From contig CM059037.1 of NCBI GenBank assembly GCA_030279155.1, forward strand, positions 49,805,266 through 49,869,265: 64,000 nucleotides of DNA, written 5' to 3'. Shown here piece by piece: positions 22,807 through 32,423 of this stretch. Numbering within the stretch: the first letter of the stretch is position 1; each line of letters opens with the position of its first letter. This stretch comes from Forsythia viridissima. Lineage: Eukaryota; Streptophyta; Magnoliopsida; Lamiales; Oleaceae. The position numbers and the translations under genes are program-made. The notes beneath the pieces were generated by a model, which saw nothing but the letters and a program-made list of their open reading frames with translations, searched no databases and was not told the DNA's origin.

Positions 22807-22814
22807 CCACGTGG
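22807..22814. promoter_or_regulatory. G-box (CCACGTGG) upstream of the ERF gene
   Basis: The palindrome CCACGTGG lies 128 bases upstream of the ERF start codon. A second ACGTG core sits near 22661. The G-box is bound by bZIP and bHLH factors in plants. A TATTTAA sequence at 22886..22892 could be the TATA element, though that would leave a short leader. Function is inferred from position only. Confidence 0.45.
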
Positions 22815-22941
22815 CAAAATTTTTCCACCACTCGATATCCCATGTGGAAAATTTTGGACCCTTCCTTTTGCCAAACCATGTTGTCTATTTAACTTTTCCA
22901 TAAACATTTTAAGTGCCCATATCACTCTGAAAACCTTAACC

Positions 22942-23331
22942 ATGGACGAACAACCTAGTAACAGAGGGAAGGGCAGTGAGAAGGATGCCGGAGAGATTAA
23001 GTATAGAGGTGTTCGGAAGCGGCCGTGGGGGAAGTACGCAGCGGAGATACGCGACTCGGCCAGACACGGAGCCCGAGTTTGGCTAGGGACGTTTAACACG
23101 GCAGAGGAAGCGGCCAGAGCTTATGACAGGGCAGCATATACCATGAGGGGTCATTTGGCAATCCTTAACTTCCCCGAAGAGTACAACATGCCTAGTACCT
23201 CATCACATTTCGCCTCGTCTTTGGGTTCAATGCAGGATCAGAGAGATGAACATGGAAGCCAAGTGTTTGAATTCGAGTACTTGGATGACAAGTTGTTGGA
23301 AGAACTTCTTGGCAATGATAAGAAAGAGTAG
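22942..23331 (+). CDS. AP2/ERF transcription factor, group IX (ERF95/96/98-like) with EDLL motif
   Basis: This encodes a complete, intron-free 129-residue nuclear DNA-binding protein. The AP2/ERF domain spans residues 21-78 with YRGVR, the AAEIRD element (A33 and D38, the alanine/aspartate pair that marks ERF rather than DREB), WLGTF and RAYDRAA. The C terminus carries VFEFEYLDDKLLEELL (108-123), the conserved group IX motif known as EDLL, a strong activation motif described in the Arabidopsis ERF98 group. The start ATG has a good context (AACCATGG). Small proteins of about 130 residues with only these two modules are typical of the ERF95/96/97/98 subgroup, which acts in ethylene, jasmonate and defence signalling by binding GCC boxes. 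GC content is higher than in the flanks, as usual for ERF exons. Confidence 0.95.
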   Translation: MDEQPSNRGKGSEKDAGEIKYRGVRKRPWGKYAAEIRDSARHGARVWLGTFNTAEEAARAYDRAAYTMRGHLAILNFPEEYNMPSTSSHFASSLGSMQDQRDEHGSQVFEFEYLDDKLLEELLGNDKKE

Positions 23332-23569
23332 TAGGATTGAGCTTAAGCCTTCAAGCTCGATTTTAGCCATCGTCTTCCTCTTCATCTATCGATGACTTTT
23401 CAAATAGTTTTAATTTGTGACATTAGTCCACGACAGACCTACAAAACACCACTATCCTCCAAAGATAACGGCATTTTCTTTTTCTTTTTTATGGGTTTTT
23501 GTAACTACAATAGCCTCCGTAGAACTTACTCTTTTGCAATGTTATTAATGCATGTGTGAAAGAAGGGTT

Positions 23570-23575
23570 AATAAA
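23570..23575 (+). terminator. Candidate poly(A) signal AATAAA for the ERF gene
   Basis: AATAAA lies 239 bases after the ERF stop codon in an AT-rich context, with further AATAAA-like sequences at 23588..23593. This distance suits a plant 3' UTR. Confidence 0.45.
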
Positions 23576-24577
23576 ATTTTTATATGTAATAAATAAAAAA
23601 GCTTGCATTACACTTCACTTAAGCTTGAGTTTGTAAGGCTTTAGACGAAGTGGTTATGTAGATCTGGCAATCATATGTTCAAGTTTTACTTTCACCTATT
23701 TATATATATATATAAAAAAAAAATTACACTTATATTAGAACTTTGACCAAAAAATTGAATTCAATTTACTTGTCAGCACGTGGAAAATATGTATAGCTCT
23801 ACTAGAAGGTCGTATTACAGTTGGGAACCTTAATTTTGTAGGCCAAACATGACTGGTCAAGGTCCATTTTTAGGGGAACTCTTTTTCTTGTCTCCATTGA
23901 AGTGTCGAAAGGGAATCAACATTGACGTCATATATAGTAGCTGGAGGTGGTTAAATATGGCAATCAACACTGAAAACTGTTTGTTAGTATGAAAGATAAA
24001 TAACACAAAATTTGCTTATTTTTCCCTGGTTTGGTCGAGCCTCGACTCAATAAGCTAATAAATAAGTATGCATGTAACGAACCAAGCTACACAAATTTGA
24101 ATACTCACAATCATCACCATTACGGCTTATCTAAAAATTAATGCATCTATTGTTCAACTTGACTTGTCTTGTTTGCTCTTAGTTTCAGTCAATTTCATGT
24201 CCTATTTATGGCTAGTCAGAGTAACAATTTTTTGGCTTCAAAGTTTTCGCTACATTAAATTTAGATGATACTAGAAATTTCAAGAAAATATCATCACTAT
24301 TCTTGAATCTTGAATCATTACAATTAAAGTTTGGACCAAAGTCCTTTGGACCCGGTAGTCTTAGAAGTTGGGCTAATCCATATGTATTTCCAAGGCCTTT
24401 GAAATGTTCAATTCCAAGACCATTGACCAAAATAAATGGGAAATTGATGAAACTAGCACTAAGATTGGGTAGTTTTATAGATACAAGTGCTCTTTTGTGT
24501 AAAAATCACATGTTATTATCATTTTTGTAAATCTCACTAGTGGTGGCCGATCACTTTAGAGTGCTTATAAACATTTA
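23576..24577. other. AT-rich intergenic spacer
   Basis: No gene is recognised. A short open frame at 24303..24530 on the plus strand, opposed by another on the minus strand, has no known domain. It looks like a decayed fragment at most. Confidence 0.5.
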
Positions 24578-24580
24578 TAA

Positions 24581-24990
24581 GAACATCTCTAATGTAATCG
24601 TGGATTATAATTTTTTTTTTGCCACATAAGCATAATAGACAATATCTAAAAAAAATTCTTCTCCAATGCAAGCTATCAAGGGACTGTCAAAAAAAAAAAT
24701 AGACAATATCTAGAGCTCCGTCTAAATTCAGAAGCTTCATTAGACACGATGACTCAGCAAAATTTAGATTTCTTACGTAGTTTAAAATTTCTAATGCTTA
24801 TTTAAATGTAATTTTGTTCATATTTTAATAAAATAAAATACACTTAGATAGCAATCTATAGAATGCATTGGAGATTAAATTTGAATTTAAATATCTATTT
24901 ATTAGAAATTAATGTCATGTAGATAAGAAATTTTTCAACATTCATGACACCTAGATATATAGCAATCCATAGAATGCATTGGAGATGCTA
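24581..24990. mobile_element. PIF/Harbinger-like MITE (GAGCATCTCCAA family, copy 1)
   Basis: This 410-bp element has inverted ends GAACATCTCTAATG and (from the right) TAGCATCTCCAATG. It is flanked by TAA on both sides (24578..24580 and 24991..24993), the 3-bp target duplication of PIF/Harbinger elements. Internal phrases such as CTCCGTCTAAATT recur in the copy at 62797..63211. A third copy forms the host of the nest at 35036..37301. Confidence 0.75.
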
Positions 24991-25105
24991 TAAGCTTGTC
25001 AAACATCATTTTTATCTACACATTTCGTAGTACCCACAACTTTTATCTACTTTTTTGTAGGACCCACTGCTTATAATCTACAATTTTGTTACCAAACATA
25101 TAGAT
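24991..25105. repeat. Short dispersed MITE-like repeat, copy 3 (well preserved)
   Basis: This copy lies directly against the preceding MITE. It has CTTGTCAAACATCATTTTT, ATCTACACATTTCGTAG, TTGTAGGACCCACTGC and TTATAATCTACAATTTTG in order and ends near ACCAAACATA. The ends look like CTTGT/CCAAACA inverted pieces. Confidence 0.55.
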
Positions 25106-25252
25106 GGATTTTAATTACTATTGCGATTGGGACTCTCAAGTAATATATTTGGCAATTTATGTTTAAATTTCCACCTTACGAGCATGATTTATGATTTGGT
25201 TATAACATATATAAGAGATTGTTTTTATCTTATGTCGTATGATCATCATGAG

Positions 25253-26143
25253 CAGGGGCGGAGCCAAGATGTACCCAAAGGGTGGGCTAGGGAAGGGGGA
25301 CCCCCCTTACAGGGGTTCGGGGGCAGAGCCCCCGAATTTTTTTCAAACTACAATTATTTAGTCCATTTTTATGAGAATCTAATGTTTTTTTATAAGTCAC
25401 AATATTTCAAAATGTTACAAGAAGTCATTAAACAAAAATATTCAAGATCTAAACTAGCTAAAGAAAGTTGTGCCCAACGATCTTTTACAATTACAAATTC
25501 TTCTATAATATAATCTATATTTATTTTATTAACAAGGTATTTCTCAACAAAAATTGTTATGTAGTCGATGCACAAAAATTGTTTTATAATATATTATATA
25601 TATATTTTATCTAAAACTAAGTTATGTAGTCGATGTACAAAATATTTAAACTCTTTAGTAGTGTTATATACAATTATATTGTAATCCTATATTTAATGAA
25701 ACGACATATAAGTAAGTCATACACAATGAAATTTTACAACCAAGTTAAAAAATAAAATGATATTTCAACACTAAATAGTAGAATGTGCAACAAATTAAAA
25801 AATTCAAATCCATGTTCGAATTTTGAAATTTCTAAAGTTTGAATTTCAATTTTGAACTTTCTAATACTTACATGAAATGCAAATAATTGTTTGTTTAATT
25901 AAATTTGGATGCACAATTGAGAGTAAAATAATTTTTTTTCTATGTTTGGTGAAATTTGGGCTTTATTTCTTCTTTTTTTTTTTTTTTTACATTTTGGACC
26001 AAAATTTTGGACAGCTCTGAGCTCAAATTTGGGCTTTATTTCTTTTTTGATTCTTTATTTTTTTTTTCTTTTAAATCTTTTGGGTCAAATTTTGGGCAGC
26101 CCTGGACTTGAGACCAGGGCTGCCCCCCCTAATTCCGCCTCTG
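25253..26143. mobile_element. hAT-type non-autonomous element, 891 bp
   Basis: The termini are CAGGGGCGGAGCC and, inverted, CAGAGGCGGAATT, the common plant Ac/hAT type. A perfect 8-bp target duplication, ATCATGAG, flanks it (25245..25252 and 26144..26151). A GC-rich subterminal hairpin (about 25312..25337, GTTCGGGGGCAGAGCCCCCGAA) follows the left end. Near the right end a roughly 90-base tandem duplication (AAATTTGGGCTTTATTTCTT units at about 25969 and 26026) is visible. No transposase remains. Confidence 0.85.
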
Positions 26144-26344
26144 ATCATGAGTACTATAATTGAAGATAAGCATTGCGTGATGCAATCCATGTATTACCCT
26201 GTCAGTGTGGTAAAAGGATCATCATGTGGCAAAAGGGTCACCAATGCATGTGCTACTGATTATTATTATTGAGCATACGTACAACCATATGATTCGTAGG
26301 AAGTGGCCCACATGCATTAGAGTTAATCAGATTGCATTCATGAT

Positions 26345-26654
26345 CAGGGCTGGCAATTGGGACGAGTCACTCGTAGATCAGACAGCTCAACCCGTAAAAG
26401 CTCGACCCATTATGAGTGCGGGATCATTGAAGGACAAGCTTGGCTCGACCCTTGAAAAATACGGGATGACCTGTGGCTCGTGGGCCACAATAGCACTTTT
26501 TTAAAGTGAAGGGACCTAAAATTCAAAATAAAATAATATTGGATTTGTAAAACAAAAAAAAATTAACAAGCCGGCCCGAGTCCCACAGGCCGATCGGGGT
26601 CGTTATTTTGGGTCGAGCCGAGGCTCATGCTTATAAGGGCCAAGGCAATCCCTA
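26345..26654. mobile_element. hAT-type MITE, 310 bp
   Basis: The termini are CAGGGCTGGCAAT and, inverted, TAGGGATTGCCTT. They are flanked by a perfect 8-bp target duplication, TTCATGAT (26337..26344 and 26655..26662). The interior is rich in GGCTCGACCC-type motifs near both ends, with an A-rich centre. Confidence 0.85.
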
Positions 26655-27488
26655 TTCATGATATTATGATCCATGTATTCAAATGCACGTGTGCACCATG
26701 TTTCATGCACCGAGTATGACGACATACTCATTCCACGTTAACTATACATTTCAGTGCTTAATGGTTCGTGATGTACTTGAGAGGATAGGTGGTGCCTGGT
26801 GCTAGACTTGTGATGGATGTGAAATTCTTGAAATATAATAGTGGACGTCATGACAAGTTATCATGGAGACAAAGAGTTATAAATATGTAGATGAGTTTAC
26901 TTTTATGGCTAAGTTCAGAGAAGTCTTTATTTTGTACAACCTGGAGTTGGAAGTCACTCGATCTCAACCAAGTCCTATGTCTTTTTATAAAACGAGAATG
27001 TTGTTTTGCAAGACTTCCTTGCTCTTGGGTATATGAACAAGTACAATTATGCATAAAGAGTACTTGTATCTTTCCCATTACACTTTGAGATGATTTAGGT
27101 ACTCGTACTTGGCACCGTGGTTCCTACATCTTTCCAACTATGTTATAAGTATACCTATTTGACATTGTACATTTATCCAGAACATTTTAGCAATCAGTAA
27201 CTAGATATAAGCCAAGAAAAATATATGTATATAGAAAAATAGAAAAGAGTGTCACATTTGCAATCCACACGGGTTTTTTAAACGGCTCAATTGATGAAAA
27301 TCGTGAAATAAGTTTGCAATGGTTGTTAAAGGTGTTGGATCAATCTTGTAAGTTTTGTAGGTTGAGGATGAATTAGTAAGAGTTATCAAAGGTTGAGAAC
27401 TAAATCTGCAATTTTCACATATCAAAATTTACAATGAAAATTGTAAAATACAACCAAACATGTAGTAAGTTTTTAAAGTCTATAATAT

Positions 27489-27675
27489 AGTATTAATTTG
27501 CTTGATTTTGTTTAAAATTTTGCTAAAAAATTGAATTAGAAGTCAACAATTAATTTTAATCACACATTTTATAGAACTCACAATTTTTATCAACTTTTTA
27601 AACATTCATTTTATCAACTTTCATCAAAATTTACAAAAAAAATATGATTTTTAGCAAAATTAAACATGCACTAAA
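27489..27675. repeat. MITE-like repeat with CACATTTTATAGGACCCAC core, copy 1
   Basis: This piece contains CAACAATTAATTTTAATCAC, ACATTTTATAGAACTCAC, TTTTTATCAACTTTTTAA and an inverted end pair of the type TTAATTTTGCTAAAAA. Related copies lie at about 10690..10795, 37373..37555 and 60727..60860. Confidence 0.5.
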
Positions 27676-27734
27676 TTCACAAACTTATCTCATGTGAGTG
27701 TGATCTCTATTGATTTTCCCAACTCAACTAGACT

Positions 27735-27895
27735 AAGTGCATATTTGGTGGTAATGAAATTATTTTTTAATTATTTATAAATTGTGAATCTTACGCAATA
27801 TATGAATAATAAGTATGTAATAAGTTATAGATCCTACAAAATGTATAGATTAAAAATAAATTTGACCAATTTGATAAACAAGCACTAAATTTTCT
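27735..27895. repeat. Short dispersed MITE-like repeat, copy 4
   Basis: It carries TTGTGAATCTTACGCAATAT, GATCCTACAAAATGTATAGA and TAAATTTGACCAATTTG in the same order as the other copies of this family. Ends are approximate. Confidence 0.5.
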
Positions 27896-28140
27896 TATCT
27901 AAATTTTAAGGGTAATTTACAATTTTGGTCCCCAACCTTTCAAATTTGTAACAAATCTACATCTAACCTTTTTGTTAAGCACCATGCATCTCCAACCTTT
28001 GTAATTTGTTACAATTCACGTCATTTTGACATATTTTTCATACTATTTAAATAAACAAAAATAGAAAAAAGCTAAAAATAACAAAAAAAATAAAAAAATT
28101 GCAAATGAAGTCTTATAACTTTCAAAAAACATAAAAGAAA

Positions 28141-28188
28141 ACCCACCCCACCCCACCCCACCCCACCCCACCCCACCCCACCCCACCT
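28141..28188. repeat. CCCCA tandem repeat at inner edge of left inverted repeat
   Basis: About nine units of the pentamer ACCCC run without interruption. The G-rich complementary strand could form G-quadruplex structures. Equivalent tracts occur at 28783..28826 and 56883..56919. Confidence 0.9.
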
Positions 28189-28211
28189 TGTAGTCTTTTA
28201 CTATTCAATCA

Positions 28212-28735
28212 ATGAAAATTCTTAGCAAGCTTAAATTCTGGCCAAATTCCACGGCCACCGCCGCCGGAGCTGACGTCAGCTCCAACGGAGATTGTTTCAC
28301 TAATATCTTGGAAAATTCCAATGATGAAATAACCGACGATAAAGACTCTTTCTTCGATTTAATTTTCCAAACGCCTGATTGCAATCCTAATATAGAAATT
28401 CAAGAGGTGTTATTTTTAAAGAGAAAAATTTCTTACCAGAAGACAATTCAAAGCTTCTGTCCCCAATTTCTCTTTCGAGAACTACTAAGAAATTCAAACT
28501 GTTCATCATGGGTTTGAAGAAATCTCAAAATGCGACAAAACAGAGATCAACAGCGAAAATAGAAAGTGTGATTCGGTGAATTGCAAAGTGGAAGAAGTTT
28601 CGATTTCTTCCAATTTCTTCAAAGATAAAAACTTGATAAGTAAATTGATTGAAAAAAATCACTGATGAATCTTCGATTTACGTTTCGTCGAAGCAATCTT
28701 CAAAGGCTTTTGTGCCCAAGTATTTGAAGCTAAGA
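28212..28735 (+). pseudogene. Captured gene fragment, membrane-associated kinase regulator (MAKR)-like
   Basis: A true ATG at 28212 opens MKILSKLKFWPNS, then an acidic segment with DSFFDLIFQTPD, the DSFFDLxF hallmark of MAKR N termini. After a frameshift near 28428 the text reads FLPEDNSKLLSPISLSRTTK then KFKLFIMGLKKS, like the MAKR mid-region. A second shift near 28525 gives VNCKVEEVSISS. A third near 28665 gives ITDESSIYVSSKQSSK and KYLKLRKT, matching the conserved C-terminal KYLKLIKP block, then a stop. MAKR proteins attach to the plasma membrane and modulate receptor kinases in brassinosteroid and related signalling. Three frameshifts make this copy non-coding. It spans nearly a whole MAKR reading frame, so capture was extensive. 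Identification is from remembered family motifs. Confidence 0.7.
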
Positions 28736-28782
28736 AAAACTTAAATCTGCAGAGTGGAAAACACTTTCACTCTAAAAAAGAG

Positions 28783-28826
28783 GGTAGGGTAGAGTAGGGT
28801 AGGGTAGGGTAGGGTAGGGTGGGGTT
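28783..28826. repeat. GGGTA tandem repeat at inner edge of right inverted repeat
   Basis: Repeats of AGGGT (about eight, one with AGAGT) pass into GGTGGGG. They mirror the CCCCA tract of the left arm. The unit is a pentamer, not the plant telomere heptamer TTTAGGG. Confidence 0.85.
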
Positions 28827-29081
28827 TTTGGGGAAGATGGTTTTTTTTTATGTTTTTTTAAAAGTTATGGGACTTCGTTTATAATTTTTTTGTTATTTTT
28901 AACTTTTTTATGTTTTTGTTTATTTAAAGAGGAGGGCAAAACCGTTAAAATATTCAAAAGGACGTGATTTGCAACAAATTACAAAGGTTGGGGATACCTG
29001 ATGCTAAAAAAAATGTTAGAAGTAGATTTGTTATAGATTTAAAAGGTTAGGGACCAAAATTGCAAATTATCCAAATCGTAA

Positions 29082-30386
29082 TTAATTAAACACGTAAGTA
29101 AATTATCTTTATAAAAGTAGGCATTAATGTTTGTCTAAAATCTTGACATTATTAGAAAGTAGTAGATATGGTATGGACTAATTTGCGAATGATTCGTATG
29201 ATAATAATTATAAATTAGCATCTCATACAATGAATGACATCAATTTTCTTTACGATTTCTGAAAATCTTAACAGATGAATCAAAAGATATAATATTCCAT
29301 GAATTTTTCAATGAATCGTCAATTTATATATGTGGATGAAATTAACCAATTATATAATCAAGATCGCATCTATAAATGGATGACATTAAACTTTATTCTT
29401 GTAATATATTTATTCTTCCCCACAATATAGCACATTGATTATTCAGTTTGACTGCTCTGTAGTGTAAGAGAAAAAGACAATTATGAATAGTAATCATCAA
29501 TCGAACATACTAGATGATGATAAATATGATTACACTTTGGTAAATGACTGTTGCTCTCCTGTGGACGCCTGTCTTTAGTAATCCACCCGCCTCGTTGGTC
29601 TGCCCGCCTCGTGGGTCTGCCCGCCTCATTGTCCTCACATGCCCGCCTACAGTAGATAGAACAACAATCACCCACATCCATTGGGAATATGAAACACCAG
29701 CAGTTGAAGAAGACGAAACGTCCCACATTAAATCCTAATTATGGAGAAGATGAAAAGGCACCCGCCATTAATGACTATTGTGGATACAGCTACGGGTCAT
29801 TCCTATAAATAGGAGATCATCCCTCCAGGTAAAGATATAACATACATACTCAATATTGTTACCCTGCATATTTGAGTCTTTGCTATACTAATTCTCACGC
29901 CGGAGTGGAAACGGGGGACAAAGCCCCACCACCTTTTGCAGGTCTCCATCACTGCTGTCGTTGCACTTGGAGGAGAAGAAGACATATAATTATCACTAGA
30001 CGTGTCACAACAATATGTACGACCGAAAAAATCCGTGGCTCTCTAGCTATGAAATATTTTTTTGGACGGAATCACGGCTGATCTCTCACTAAACACCAAC
30101 GACAATGTCATATACATGAACTTTGAATTTTATTTAAGTGTTGTTTGTGACAGAGTATTTTTCATTGACAATGCTTATGACATGTTCAATATATAGCGAC
30201 TTGTGATGGTCTATTTACAATGGTGATGCATGAGTAAGTGGTAATATAAATTATACATAATTACGAGATCTTGGAGAAAGACCTTCCTGATTAAACCGAA
30301 AAGGAAAAATAAAAATAAAAAATTAAATGGCGCTCTTTATTTCACAAAGAGTTCTACACTCACAAAAGATAAAGGCTATTTCTAAT
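29082..30386. other. Intergenic spacer, includes possible solo LTR
   Basis: No gene is recognised. The GC-richer stretch 29549..30012 is annotated separately as a possible LTR. Short open frames here overlap on three frames and carry no domain. Confidence 0.45.
29549..30012 (+). mobile_element. Possible solo LTR or LTR fragment
   Basis: The order of features resembles an LTR of a plant Gypsy-type element: a start with TGTTG, a triplicated 17-18 bp GC-rich unit (GGTCTGCCCGCCTCGT type, 29586..29635), a TATA box CTATAAATAG at about 29804..29813, then a CGCCGGAGTG-type motif (about 29898..29907) and a possible CA end. I found no matching 5-bp duplication or internal domain, so this is tentative. 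Confidence 0.35.
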
Positions 30387-30396
30387 GTTTGTAATA

Positions 30397-31806
30397 GGTT
30401 AATTGGCACAAAACGTTTCTACCTTTCGTAGTGATTGTGTAAATCATTATTATTTGTGAAATTTTGTCATTTTCACCCTTAAATCCACATTTACCTGCAC
30501 AAAACATTATTTCCTTCAATTGCCATTCAAAAAATTTCGTTAAATGGCATCTTCAACATGATTCGTACTACTTTAGAAGGTACTTTCATCCACACACATA
30601 TTTTCCATTTCCTCCCGCCTAACTGGTCTACTTCTCTATTTCGCAGACGAAATTCCCAATTTCTTATCTATTTCGCCAACGAAATCTCCACTTTTGGCCA
30701 CAAATGTATGTGAAATACGAGATGTCAGGAAAGAGATGCAAATGGACGCTGCCACCACCAAATTAGGGTCTCACATTCTGGAATTTTTTTTCCTTTGCCT
30801 TTTGCACATATGGGTTTTTGTGAAGTTTTTTACATTTCAAATCATTTTAATTGGTACTAAATATCTGTGGACTTTTTGTACGTGTCTTTTAGCGAATGTT
30901 TCTTTAGACAATGATGTATTTGTTCAACTTACATATAATTGTTTTGTTAGTGATATCGCATTGTTGCTTTTACTCATTGTAGTTTTGTTGTTGTTTATAT
31001 TTTATTGTAAATCAATTTTAAGCGATGACATTTTAAGCCAACAATACAATTACATAAGGATGTTCTTTACAACAAACAATCAAAAATAAGAACATAATAT
31101 ACAAAAAAAAAAAACAAACAAACAAACAAAGGTGGGGACAATAAACGCAATGTTATTAATAGGTTGTGACGTTTTACACAACATCAATTACAGACCAAAA
31201 TGGTACATAATATTTTCAGTTGAGCAGACTCAACACACTGCATTCTTCACCACTAAAGCTTCATTATGATTTCGGCAACATTACAACAAGAGTTTTACAT
31301 GAGTAGCCACATCACTAAAAGTCTACAAATAAAAGATAACTACAAAATACTCATTTCAAAACAAAATATAGCTACAAAATACCCATTTGGATTCCGCATC
31401 TGCACAATCAATTTGCCATTATTCGTGGTGAAATATGATTTGTTTTATGTTATTTTTCTTCCTAGAACATTTGCATCTCCTATTTCGCCTATATTTGCAG
31501 CCAAAAGTGGGAGATTTCGTTGGCAAAATAGAAAAGAAATAGGAGATTTTGTCGGCGATATAGAGAAGTAGACTAGTTAGGTGGGAGAAAATGAAAAATA
31601 TGTGTGTAGAGGAAAATATCCTTCCAAAGTGGTATGAATCGTGTTGAGAATGCCACTTAACGGAGCTTTTTGAATGGCAATGGACGGAAACGATATTTTA
31701 CGCAAGCAAACGTAGATTTGACGGTGAAAATGTCAAAATTTCATAGGTAATGATGATTTGCACAATCACTTTGAAAGGTAGGGGACGTTTTGTGCCAATT
31801 TTACCC
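30397..31806. mobile_element. Mutator-like element E, 1410 bp, with unidentified cargo
   Basis: The inverted repeats of about 310-340 bases begin GGTTAATTGGCACAAAACG and GGGTAAAATTGGCACAAAACG. They extend to about 30705 and 31470, sharing phrases such as AAAGTGATTGTG and TTTCGCCAACGAAATCTCC. A perfect 10-bp target duplication, GTTTGTAATA, flanks it (30387..30396 and 31807..31816). The interior holds a plus-strand open frame (30694..31089) with a short charged start and several hydrophobic stretches, followed by an A-rich tract at 31102..31131. It may be the 3' part of a captured host gene, but I do not recognise it. Confidence 0.8.
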
Positions 31807-31816
31807 GTTTGTAATA

Positions 31817-32423
31817 TATTACCTTCCATTGTAATTTATTACCAATTTCATGGCCTACACTTATGTCAAATTGTAAAATTGAACATCTACACATACATTG
31901 AGTAAATTTCGAGTTCAAGTCTTAGCGAATTGATGTGTTCAACCCCAAATATACGATCTCAATTTCTTTAAATTCATCAAAAAGACAAAAGAAGTGAAGG
32001 TTAACTATGAGGGATTCATGCATGGATTCCCAAAAGGGCGAATTAATCCGCCATAGGAGGGTCTTACGTCTAATTAGTTAGTTGATGAAACAATAGCATA
32101 TAGCTTGATGATTAGTAGTTTTTTGTACGAGATAAAACTATTATCAGAAAAGTCGAATGACTTGCATTAGGCCTAGCTAGTAGCCCTAATCTAAACCATT
32201 GCCTTTGCTTCTTCATTTTATCTGATCATACCATATTCATTTGCTGGTAATTGGTTCCACATTTTCAAGGTTTTGGCTTTACTTAGACAAAGATTAAGAA
32301 GAAAGTCACAAGAAGAAGTACTTTTCTTGTTCCACCAGATTATTCCAAGAACCATAAGACAAAATTCTTGCAAAATTACAACTTGAAACAGAAAACAAAA
32401 CAGAAAATTGTGCGTAAATATTC
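31817..32423. other. Intergenic, 3' flank of the minus-strand ERF gene
   Basis: No gene is seen. The 3' UTR of the ERF gene should lie at its right end. An AATAAT-type sequence at about 32340..32346 on the minus strand, about 80 bases past the stop codon, could serve as a poly(A) signal. Confidence 0.45.

Larger units (their letters stand above)
26663..27909. other. AT-rich intergenic spacer with MITE-like pieces
   Basis: No gene is recognised. Open frames at 26848..27088 overlap on opposite strands without known domains. Two decayed MITE-like pieces are listed separately at 27489..27675 and 27735..27895. Confidence 0.5.
27910..29072. mobile_element. Pack-type Mutator-like element A, 1163 bp, carrying a MAKR fragment
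   Basis: The long inverted repeats (about 27910..28190 and 28783..29072, over 230 bases each) start GGGTAATTTACAATTTTGG and GGATAATTTGCAATTTTGG. The flanking 9-mers AAATTTTAA (27901..27909) and AAATCGTAA (29073..29081) match at 7 of 9 bases, consistent with a decayed Mutator target duplication. At the inner edge of each arm is a C-rich or G-rich tandem repeat (CCCCA left, GGGTA right). Between them lies a fragment of a host gene. The same terminal sequence bounds the element at 56633..57868, which carries a different cargo. No transposase is present. Confidence 0.82.

Noticed and set aside
28783..28826. Interstitial telomere repeat
   Set aside because: The unit is the pentamer GGGTA, not the plant telomere heptamer, and it is part of a transposon arm.
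30694..31089. A 131-codon hydrophobic frame as a host gene
   Set aside because: It lies between MULE arms, is very T-rich and has no recognised domain; kept only as possible cargo.
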